DNA of 5,048 nucleotides from an uncultured Porphyromonadaceae bacterium (GTDB taxonomy: Bacteria; Bacteroidota; Bacteroidia; Bacteroidales; Muribaculaceae): contig CAMWRB010000115.1 of NCBI GenBank assembly GCA_947176545.1, positions 1 through 5,048 of the forward strand. Reading direction: 5' to 3'. The notes under the pieces were generated by a model. The model saw nothing but the letters and a program-made list of their open reading frames with translations, searched no databases and was not told where the DNA came from. Each line of letters starts with the position of its first letter. Within the stretch, counting starts at the first letter, position 1. This document shows positions 1-5,048 of this stretch, piece by piece. A program made the position numbers and the translations under genes.

Positions 1-241
1 AAGTGATATAATGTGTGTACGAATCCTGAAGAGTAATATCCACTTCGTCACCCACGGCAACGGGATTGGTGGTGCGTATCCCCTTGATACGGAAATTTCC
101 CTTGATGCGACACGGGAGTAAAGTTCCGTCCTGCAGTTCGACAAGATAAGCAGACCCGGTATTTTTTACCACCCGTCCGTGCAGTGCATCAATATGCTCT
201 AATTTGCTTGATTTTTTTGAAGAATTACTCTTTGAGGACAT
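1..241 (-). CDS. rsgA: Ribosome small subunit-dependent GTPase A (RsgA), N-terminal part, truncated by window edge
   Basis: RsgA is a circularly permuted GTPase that acts late in 30S ribosomal subunit maturation in the cytoplasm. Only the first 80 codons are present, reading leftward off the window. After a Ser/Lys-rich stretch of about 20 residues, the protein shows GRVVKNTGSAYLVEL, then CRIKGNFRIKGIRTTNPVAVGD (positions 49-114), leading into VDITLQDS. This is the characteristic N-terminal OB-fold of Bacteroidetes RsgA. The GTPase G-motifs and the C-terminal zinc finger lie outside the window. The ATG at 239-241 is the only in-frame ATG seen, and a matching promoter element sits just upstream, which supports this start and the extra N-terminal residues. 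The leader (AAAATGAAAATAAATG on this strand) has no Shine-Dalgarno, as is usual in the phylum. The identification rests on recognising the conserved block and is quite secure; completeness cannot be judged. Confidence 0.88.
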   Translation of the reverse strand, partial: MSSKSNSSKKSSKLEHIDALHGRVVKNTGSAYLVELQDGTLLPCRIKGNFRIKGIRTTNPVAVGDEVDITLQDSYTHYIT

Positions 242-405
242 TTATTTTCATTTTTATGTGACAAATATATAACAATTTCCGCTTTTAAATGTTAAACTAA
301 TAAAATAAGAATTAAATTATAGCGATATTTACGCCCGGTTTAAATACGGGATATATTGCAGTGAGTGATAAGAAATATTAATTATTAACCAAAAATTTAT
401 AGATT
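242..405. other. Divergent intergenic region between rsgA and the winged-helix gene
   Basis: This AT-rich stretch of 164 bases separates two divergently transcribed genes and should hold both promoters. The rsgA side has the clear TATATTTG element. For the rightward gene the best -7-like string is TATATTGC at 352-359, with a T-run at about 328-330 as a possible -33 element; this is only a partial consensus match. A short inverted repeat, CCCG (334-337) with CGGG (347-350) around a TTTAAA centre, is present but too weak to call an operator. The leader just before the ATG at 406 is A/T-rich without a Shine-Dalgarno. I see no small ORF or RNA gene here. Confidence 0.5.
262..269 (-). promoter_or_regulatory. 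Candidate Bacteroidetes-type -7 promoter element for rsgA
   Basis: On the minus strand this octamer reads TATATTTG, an exact match to the Bacteroidetes primary-sigma -7 consensus TAnnTTTG. It lies 20 bases upstream of the rsgA ATG, so transcription would start with a leader of roughly 15 bases. The expected -33 TTG-type element about 19 bases further upstream is not clear: there is only a T-rich stretch around 287-297. In such AT-rich sequence an octamer match can arise by chance, so this is a moderate call. Confidence 0.45.
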
Positions 406-612
406 ATGACTATTGATTCAATCGGCACATGGGCCGGTGAGGTGTATAAGGCACTCGAGGCTCAGGATACCCACATGTTGGGAATTAAAGGTATAAAGAA
501 AGCAACTAAACTGAAAAAGGATGAAATCATGGCCGCCCTCGGCTGGTTGGGCCGTGAAGGTAAGATTGTCATCGCCCCCAATGATGAGGAGGATGTAGTC
601 AATCTCGTATAA
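406..612 (+). CDS. Small winged helix-turn-helix protein (DUF2582-type)
   Basis: This 68-residue protein matches the small Bacteroidetes family of winged-helix proteins (DUF2582, wHTH_10). The pattern seen is an N-terminal helix (IGTWAGEVYKALEAQ, residues 6-20), a second segment with LGIKGIKKATKLKKDEI (25-41) forming the helix-turn-helix-like part, then AALGWLGREGKIVI (43-56), which is the recognition helix running into the beta wing. An acidic tail (NDEEDVV) precedes the stop. Family members span almost the whole protein with this one domain, so the length is normal. The fold suggests nucleic-acid or protein binding, but no target or physiological role is established that I know of, and calling it a transcriptional regulator would be inference. 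There is no signal peptide, so it should be cytoplasmic. It is followed at once by a strong terminator, so it is probably monocistronic. The ATG at 406 is the natural start because the IGxxAGxVY block begins only five residues in. Confidence 0.8.
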   Translation: MTIDSIGTWAGEVYKALEAQDTHMLGIKGIKKATKLKKDEIMAALGWLGREGKIVIAPNDEEDVVNLV

Positions 613-635
613 TTATCAACATCCGTTCAAAGGAT

Positions 636-678
636 AAAAATCAGCGAGTGACAAATGTTTGCCACTCGCTGATTTTTT
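636..678 (+). terminator. Strong intrinsic terminator after the winged-helix gene
   Basis: A perfect 15-bp stem is formed by 636-650 and 663-677. Its core is TCAGCGAGTG paired with CACTCGCTGA, flanked by an A5/T5 extension, and a T6 run occupies 673-678. The 12-base loop (651-662) can partly pair again (CAA with TTG). It lies 24 bases past the stop codon at 612. Because the left arm starts with A5, the reverse strand also ends in a T-run, so the structure could stop transcription in both directions. The only gene ending here is the rightward one. Confidence 0.88.
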
Positions 679-723
679 GAATACCATGCAGTTCAAATTA
701 TTAAAATAGCATCATATATCGAA

Positions 724-1149
724 ATGAAGAAAATACTTTCCCTTATCGTGTTTGTTATGTTGGGTCTGAATGCAAATGCGATTCCATTGTTCCCGTTCTT
801 TACAGACCTGGCCGGCAACTATCATGACGGCCCTGTAGATGAACTTATTCCTATCGGAGTGGAATGTATGTATTCCGACAAGAGCCCCTTTTTTAATACC
901 ATCGCCGCTGCCGATGAATTTCTGAACGATGTGTTACCATCCTCCAACTATATTATCCAAAGAAAAACGGTAGAAATCAATGGAATAAAGACCGAAATGT
1001 ATGCCTCTCCGATGGAGGGCGGCGTGACTTCGATACTATGCCTGTTGGAAATACCGGAGAAAGGATTGTACGTAGTCTATGACGAGCTTGACGAAGACCT
1101 TCTGAAAGTAGAAGAGCAGCCTGCCGCCGGAAGCGGATATTTCGAGTAA
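724..1149 (+). CDS. Exported protein of unknown function (141 aa)
   Basis: I do not recognise a family. The N-terminus is a convincing Sec signal peptide: MKK, then a hydrophobic core ILSLIVFVMLGL, then NANA with likely signal peptidase I cleavage after residue 19 (ANA|IP). There is no lipobox cysteine, so the mature protein of about 122 residues should be periplasmic or secreted and not a lipoprotein. It begins with an aromatic/proline-rich stretch (IPLFPFFTDLAGNYHDGP, 20-37), has two cysteines (48 and 106) that could form a disulfide, and ends in an acidic region (YDELDEDLLKVEEQ, 119-132). There is no transmembrane segment after the signal. The composition suggests a small mixed alpha/beta domain. 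It sits alone between a terminator upstream and a convergent operon downstream, so it is probably transcribed by itself, although I see no convincing TAnnTTTG promoter in 679-723. The ATG at 724 is chosen because it places the signal peptide exactly at the N-terminus. It is real as a gene because of the well-formed signal and uninterrupted frame; its role is unknown. Confidence 0.72.
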   Translation: MKKILSLIVFVMLGLNANAIPLFPFFTDLAGNYHDGPVDELIPIGVECMYSDKSPFFNTIAAADEFLNDVLPSSNYIIQRKTVEINGIKTEMYASPMEGGVTSILCLLEIPEKGLYVVYDELDEDLLKVEEQPAAGSGYFE

Positions 1150-1166
1150 CCCGATTTATACAAATA

Positions 1167-1200
1167 TATCACACTGATAAGATTTATCACACTGAAAAGA
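1167..1200. repeat. Tandem 16-nt direct repeat between convergent genes
   Basis: Two copies of TATCACACTGAWAAGA occur at 1167-1182 and 1185-1200, differing at one base (T versus A) and spaced by two bases, giving an 18-bp period. The junction also makes a short inverted repeat, TGATAA (1175-1180) with TTATCA (1184-1189). It lies just past the stop of the 141-aa gene and abuts the terminator hairpin. It could be a local slippage duplication or a protein-binding site. No function can be assigned. Confidence 0.6.
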
Positions 1201-1239
1201 TGAGGATGTGTCGCGGTATTATTTAGCGACACATCCTCA
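1190..1239 (-). terminator. Terminator of the propeller operon (possibly bidirectional)
   Basis: Positions 1201-1214 (TGAGGATGTGTCGC) pair perfectly with 1226-1239, giving a GC-containing 14-bp stem with an 11-base loop. On the minus strand the stem begins only five bases after the stop codon of the propeller gene and is followed by a T-rich stretch (TCTTTTC), which fits rho-independent termination of that operon. On the plus strand the stem is followed only by ATTGCTTATC, a poor T-tract, so it may be a weaker terminator for the convergent 141-aa gene. Confidence 0.78.
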
Positions 1240-1244
1240 ATTGC

Positions 1245-2651
1245 TTATCTGATGACGATTTTACGGGTTCGGGCTGGAGATTTCCAGATATATATTCCGG
1301 GTGGAATGTCGGAGCGGTTGTCCAATCCGACATTACGGCGAACCAATAGTCCGTTCAATGAATAAAGGTCTCCGCAACAGTCATTCACATTATCCTCATC
1401 ATTTACCTCATCAATACCGGACTCCGGTTGCGACTGCGGGAAGATAGGGAGTGAGGGAAACCAATAGTTCATTATCATCTCATAATCGCGAATCTTCTCT
1501 CCGGCAGGGGAATAGCGTCTGGTGATGTAAGTCGGTGTGCCGAACTCGTGATACAGAGCCATATAAATTTCGTCTGTCACGGGATGGACTCCTATGGCGC
1601 ATCCATACAGTTTCCAATCCGCCCCTTCCTCTTCAAGGTCTATGAAGAGGCTCTGTTTGTGGGTGTCACAGTCAAATTTATATATTTTTGTCCCTGAGAA
1701 CCATCTGTTAGGTCCTCCTTTCCAATACAGGCAATTCTGAACGGAGGAGGCTACAAAAGCATCCGGTGTCCATGCATACCACGAATTGGAGGGCGGATAC
1801 ATCCCATCCGGAATTTCTATGATTTCATACTCCAGAGATTCAGGGTCTACTTTTACAATATAATTCAGAAAAGCTCCTGTGCCCTGAAGATTTTTCGTAA
1901 CTGATAGCCAGAGATTACCATCTTTCGATTTCACCACTGAACCGATACCGGCACCGGCCTGAACAATATTCAGGGAGAGTGTATGAATCACCGTGTCGGA
2001 ATCAGGGTCAATAACAAGAAGTCCGTATTGCTGATGGGCTGCGAATATTTTACCCTCAGCCTCTACCATCATTCCGCACTGGCCGTGATATAGCGAGCCT
2101 GTCGGGTCGGTATTCGGCTTGTCGTTATCTCCTCCGGCATTTGGATTGGCCGAACCTTCGACCTGTCCTGTTACAGTGTATGTATCAAGGTCAAAAATCC
2201 ATATCCCGTTGCTTGAAGAGATGTACCCCTTATGTGCATCTACACCAATGAACCCCCGTCCGTCGCATTGTGCTCCCGACGGGTCTATGAGGCTCTGTTG
2301 ATGAAGCACTTTCATCGTTTTGGCATCCGCTACCGTTATCCGTCCGCCGGTGATTGAGGCTCCGGGGTCCTTATCCTGTTTGGCTATCAGGTAAAGCTTT
2401 CCTTGCCAAAGCGCCCCGTACTGATTGGTACAGCCCAATTCTACACCGGGATTTTCTGACTGAATGATACGATATTTCCAGAAATTCCCCTCCGGGTCAT
2501 CCGGGAGGAGGTAATTGATAGTGGAGTTCTGATGTCCGTACCAGTCCTCATTCACCCAGATAATGCCCTGAGTGTAATCCGTATCCTGAGCGGCGATGAC
2601 TGATGTCATCGCCGACAGGAAAGCGGAAAAGACAATAGCTTTAAGTCTCAT
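1245..2651 (-). CDS. Secreted DUF5074/YncE-like beta-propeller protein with T9SS-like C-terminal tail
   Basis: This 468-residue protein opens with a Sec signal peptide (MRLKAIVFSAFLSAMTSVIA, cleavage near residues 20-21) without a lipobox cysteine. Residues about 28-405 form a single beta-propeller of the DUF5074/YncE-like class. It shows repeated blade-like pieces such as GIIWVNEDWYGH (29-40), GGRITVADAKTMKVL (102-116), GYISSSNGIWIFDLDTYTV (142-160), GLLVIDPDSDTVI (210-222), GNLWLSVTK (245-253), YIVKVDPESLEYEII (264-278) and TKIYKFDCDTHKQSL (321-335). It closes with NYWFPSLPIFP (395-405). An acidic linker (DEVNDEDNVND) with a CC pair (425-426) leads to DLYSLNGLLVRRN and PPGIYIWKS...RKIVIR, a short version of a type IX secretion sorting tail. 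It is a paralogue of the upstream gene and starts inside that gene's stop codon (TAATG), implying translational coupling. Cobalamin-binding BtuG proteins belong to this propeller class but are lipoproteins; ligand binding here is inference. The propeller fold is the secure part. Confidence 0.82.
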   Translation of the reverse strand: MRLKAIVFSAFLSAMTSVIAAQDTDYTQGIIWVNEDWYGHQNSTINYLLPDDPEGNFWKYRIIQSENPGVELGCTNQYGALWQGKLYLIAKQDKDPGASITGGRITVADAKTMKVLHQQSLIDPSGAQCDGRGFIGVDAHKGYISSSNGIWIFDLDTYTVTGQVEGSANPNAGGDNDKPNTDPTGSLYHGQCGMMVEAEGKIFAAHQQYGLLVIDPDSDTVIHTLSLNIVQAGAGIGSVVKSKDGNLWLSVTKNLQGTGAFLNYIVKVDPESLEYEIIEIPDGMYPPSNSWYAWTPDAFVASSVQNCLYWKGGPNRWFSGTKIYKFDCDTHKQSLFIDLEEEGADWKLYGCAIGVHPVTDEIYMALYHEFGTPTYITRRYSPAGEKIRDYEMIMNYWFPSLPIFPQSQPESGIDEVNDEDNVNDCCGDLYSLNGLLVRRNVGLDNRSDIPPGIYIWKSPARTRKIVIR

Positions 2652-2653
2652 TA
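2649..2653 (-). promoter_or_regulatory. TAATG stop/start overlap coupling the two propeller genes
   Basis: On the minus strand the upstream gene's TAA (2653-2651) shares its last A with the ATG (2651-2649) of the downstream gene. Such one-base overlaps normally mean that terminating ribosomes re-initiate, tying the amounts of the two proteins together. An AAGG lies about 12 bases before the ATG, but Shine-Dalgarno sequences are little used in Bacteroidetes, which makes coupling the more likely route of initiation. Confidence 0.8.
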
Positions 2654-5048
2654 TCTGATAATAACCTTAGTGCTGTAGTTGGAATCTGATTTGAGGATAT
2701 ACATACCTGTATGTCCGCCGAAATCGAAGATGTAGTTGTCCTCATCCACACCGAATGAAGTGAGTGTCTGCCCGTCTATGGTATAAACAGTTATAATCTC
2801 ACCGTTGAAGCCTGTGATGTAAAGACGCTGTCCGTCACAGTCAATAGATTTTGAAGCAACTGCCGTATTATCTATTCCTGTAGTGATACCGACCTTCACA
2901 TGTGCAGTCTTAGTCACTGTGCGACCGTTGGATTGAGCCATTAGAGTGAAGTAGTGACTACCCTCGGATTTAGGCGTAATCTGCAGCTTCTTGCCGTCAA
3001 GTTTTACCTCCGCATGAGATTCCTCCTCATCACCTGCAGCCAGCAACATAGGTTGTTCAAGAAGTGATATTTTGATATTGCTGTCGATATTATCACGGTC
3101 AGTGACAAGTTCCGAGAGGTCAATCTCCTTAGTGGCATCCGTAGGCTTCATCTCGATAGTTTCAAGGTTAATCACGGCATCATGCTTATCGGGGAGGATG
3201 GGGAGTGACTGGAACCAATAGTAGGGATTGAGATTGAAAGTACGTGTTATCTGTCGGGTATTACCATCGACAAAATGCACCCAACTGTCGCGATACTGTC
3301 CGCTTGCCGCTCCCTTACGGGTGGTCATGACAATCAGGCGGTTATTGATAGGGTCAAAGATAGAAGTCCCGTAGTTCATCTGATCCACCTCTTCACCGAA
3401 ACCGTTTACGCCTTTAACACCGGCGAGTGTGAAGAATGGCTCGATGGAAGCTGCGTCATCGGTCTTGGGATTAAAGCGGTAGTAGTAAGTGCCACCGCCG
3501 ACAATTGAGCCGGCACCGGTAGTAAACCAAAGGTTGCCCGTTGTGTGGTCGCCCTTGAATGCAGTGGAGCGCCATGCACCCCATCCACAGGCTACAGTGC
3601 CGATTTCAGCAGGCATATCTATGCGGTCTGTCTCTTCGAGAGTTTCCGGGTCGATAGCGACGAAAACGGAGTGTCCGTCGGTAATTGTCGCATACCAAAC
3701 CGTACCGTCAGCTGTCTGGGTCACACCCTGGGCATTGGCATCTTCTATAGTCTTAACAAGCTTGTCGGTAAGAGGGTCGATACAGAGTATACCGGTGTTC
3801 TGCATCACTGCATATACATATTTGCCTCCATTGATGATGTCACCGACCTGACCTGAATACAGGTCATCGCCGGTTCCGCCGGCCAGACATCCGGTCACAA
3901 CAGGATTTTCAACGTCGGTGATATCGAAGATGAATATACCGCTGCTCGTGGTCACATAGATTTTGTCAGGCGTGGCGCCTGCCACGGCACGACCATCGCC
4001 GAAATGGCCTTCAAATGTAGGACGGTCATAATATCCGCCGATTCGCTTGAGGGTCTTGGCATCGGCAATAACGACACAACCACCGCCACGGAGCACGTCG
4101 CCACCGTCATCCGGCTGTTTGGACACTACAATCAGTTTGTCATTCCAGATTGTACCATACTGTGATGTACATCCGAAAGACATTCCCGGATTCTCACGCT
4201 CGTATGCCTGATAGATTACCTTGTTGTCCGGTGTTATGTAGTTCAGTCCGCCGTTAGTGTGACCGAACCACTCCTCGTTCAGAATAATCGTGCCATCAGT
4301 ATAACCACCCTCCAGAGGAGTCCGATCGCTCTCAAGCACATTTACAATAAAATCCTTTTCGTATGCACCGTCGGCAGATACGACATGGACTTTGGCCGGA
4401 TGGTCGCCGGTAGGACGGTGGCCGGAGAGTTCGAAGAACTGTACACGTGTGCCGTCGTTATCCCACCAGTTCACCTTATATGTTGAGCAGGTAAAGTCAT
4501 CACGGTCTGTGCCGTTGTCCGTAACGGTGATTGTCACATCCTTGATGTCCGCATTCTCGGGCAATACAACGGGTCGGAGACCGATAAGCTGCTTTACATA
4601 TACGTTAATCACACCGTCTTCTGTGCCCGGACCGAAATTGACGCTCTTTACGGGATTTTCCAAATCGCAGGTCAGCGTGAATTCAGTTGAAACAGACTTG
4701 TCATTAGTCGTGTATACTGTCACTTTTGTAGAGCCTTTCTTTGTTTTGGTTTTAAGCCCTGTGGTAGCGGAATAAGATGCTATAGATGTATCCTCCACCT
4801 CGGCTGCCACAGCAGTATATGTGGCGTTGGCCGGTTCATAGTCAAACAGCAACTTCACTTCCTTATTCAGACCTGAAGTTACCTCGGACTGTTTCATGGT
4901 AAGAGATGTTACGGGCACCTCCGGCGCTTCCACATTCAGGGTCATGAAGTTACTCTCATAATAACTGTATGTCCCGTAATACTGGGGTCGATACCGGAGA
5001 TATGTGGTTCCGGTCGTTCCGGTAAATGTGGGACGCGCATTATATGTA
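2651..5048 (-). CDS. Large Ig-like/DUF5074 beta-propeller surface protein, 5'-truncated by window edge
   Basis: The frame stays open to the right edge, giving 798 residues from the first complete codon (5045-5047). The ATG at 4943-4945 (residue 35) is internal, because beta-rich sequence (RPTFTGTTGTTYLRYRPQYY) continues upstream without a stop. Signal peptide and true start lie outside. Numbered from the first complete codon, the domains are: the end of a beta domain (1-40); a BIG2-like Ig domain (about 46-132, PVTSLTMKQSEVTSG to TEFTLTCD); a second Ig-like domain (133-238, ending KDFIVNVLES); a beta-propeller (about 250-622, from GTIILNEEWFGH to YYWFQSLPILP); another Ig/cadherin-like domain (about 624-720, with EIDLSELVTD and KKLQITPKSEGSHYFTL); and a T9SS-like tail (about 733-798, RLYITGFNGEIITVYTIDGQ, then GMYILKS and KVIIR). 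The propeller matches the downstream protein block for block. The architecture suggests a secreted or surface-anchored binding protein with Ig spacers. Substrate is unknown, and no catalytic motif is visible. Confidence 0.84.
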   Translation of the reverse strand, partial: TYNARPTFTGTTGTTYLRYRPQYYGTYSYYESNFMTLNVEAPEVPVTSLTMKQSEVTSGLNKEVKLLFDYEPANATYTAVAAEVEDTSIASYSATTGLKTKTKKGSTKVTVYTTNDKSVSTEFTLTCDLENPVKSVNFGPGTEDGVINVYVKQLIGLRPVVLPENADIKDVTITVTDNGTDRDDFTCSTYKVNWWDNDGTRVQFFELSGHRPTGDHPAKVHVVSADGAYEKDFIVNVLESDRTPLEGGYTDGTIILNEEWFGHTNGGLNYITPDNKVIYQAYERENPGMSFGCTSQYGTIWNDKLIVVSKQPDDGGDVLRGGGCVVIADAKTLKRIGGYYDRPTFEGHFGDGRAVAGATPDKIYVTTSSGIFIFDITDVENPVVTGCLAGGTGDDLYSGQVGDIINGGKYVYAVMQNTGILCIDPLTDKLVKTIEDANAQGVTQTADGTVWYATITDGHSVFVAIDPETLEETDRIDMPAEIGTVACGWGAWRSTAFKGDHTTGNLWFTTGAGSIVGGGTYYYRFNPKTDDAASIEPFFTLAGVKGVNGFGEEVDQMNYGTSIFDPINNRLIVMTTRKGAASGQYRDSWVHFVDGNTRQITRTFNLNPYYWFQSLPILPDKHDAVINLETIEMKPTDATKEIDLSELVTDRDNIDSNIKISLLEQPMLLAAGDEEESHAEVKLDGKKLQITPKSEGSHYFTLMAQSNGRTVTKTAHVKVGITTGIDNTAVASKSIDCDGQRLYITGFNGEIITVYTIDGQTLTSFGVDEDNYIFDFGGHTGMYILKSDSNYSTKVIIR

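Noticed and set aside
334..350. CCCG...CGGG inverted repeat in the rsgA/winged-helix intergenic region as an operator or attenuator
   Set aside because: Four-base arms around an AT-rich centre are expected by chance and no T-run follows.
679..723. A promoter for the 141-aa gene using the TTTTTTG end of the terminator as a -33 element
   Set aside because: The position about 19 bases downstream reads TTATTAAA, which does not match TAnnTTTG.
724..790. Lipoprotein signal on the 141-aa exported protein
   Set aside because: There is no cysteine near the cleavage region; the ANA|IP site fits signal peptidase I.
2119..2301. A 60-codon plus-strand frame inside the 468-aa propeller gene
   Set aside because: It is antisense to a clear propeller domain and its translation has no recognisable features.
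1245..2651. Naming the smaller propeller btuG
   Set aside because: The fold class fits, but it lacks the lipobox typical of BtuG, and no btuB partner or cobalamin riboswitch is in the window; the ligand is unknown.
3489..3856. Plus-strand open frames of 103 and 120 codons overlapping the large propeller gene, and a similar 127-codon frame at 4392-4775
   Set aside because: They lie antisense to a gene with coherent domain structure, their translations look like no known protein and lack signals or leaders; they are shadows of the minus-strand coding sequence.

Overview
The window looks like chromosomal DNA from a member of the Bacteroidales, quite possibly a Muribaculaceae-type gut commensal. 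Three things point there: an RsgA whose N-terminus matches the Bacteroidetes form, a small DUF2582-type winged-helix protein, and two secreted DUF5074/YncE-like beta-propeller proteins that end in short type IX-secretion-like C-terminal tails. Gene starts are preceded by A/T-rich leaders without Shine-Dalgarno sequences, and a TAnnTTTG-type -7 promoter element is present, both usual in this phylum. The family-level placement is inference.

Layout. On the minus strand, 1-241 holds the first 80 codons of rsgA, which runs off the left edge. A divergent AT-rich intergenic region (242-405) separates it from a 68-aa winged-helix protein on the plus strand (406-612), which is followed by a strong intrinsic terminator (636-678). 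Next on the plus strand is a 141-aa exported protein of unknown function (724-1149). It converges on a minus-strand pair, and the convergent gap holds a 16-nt tandem repeat and a 14-bp terminator hairpin. The pair fills the rest of the window. The upstream gene (2651-5048) is a large multidomain Ig-like/beta-propeller protein, 5'-truncated by the window edge. The downstream gene (1245-2651) is a smaller propeller with its own signal peptide. The two share one base in a TAATG stop/start overlap.

How the genes relate. The propeller pair are clear paralogues. They share the same opening strand, an ENPG...GCT(S/N)QYG block, an ADAKT(M/L)K block, a YWF.SLPI closing segment, and a C-terminal tail ending in K(I/V)(V/I)IR. 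They are probably co-transcribed, translationally coupled and both exported. DUF5074/YncE-like propellers of Bacteroidetes include the surface cobalamin-binding BtuG proteins, so ligand capture at the cell surface is a reasonable hypothesis. Nothing in this window (no TonB receptor, no cobalamin riboswitch) identifies the ligand. The left-hand genes appear to be ordinary core or housekeeping neighbours with no evident functional link to the pair. I see no mobile element, CRISPR array, tRNA or rRNA. The propeller pair is the most interesting part, but I cannot claim a new system from this sequence alone.
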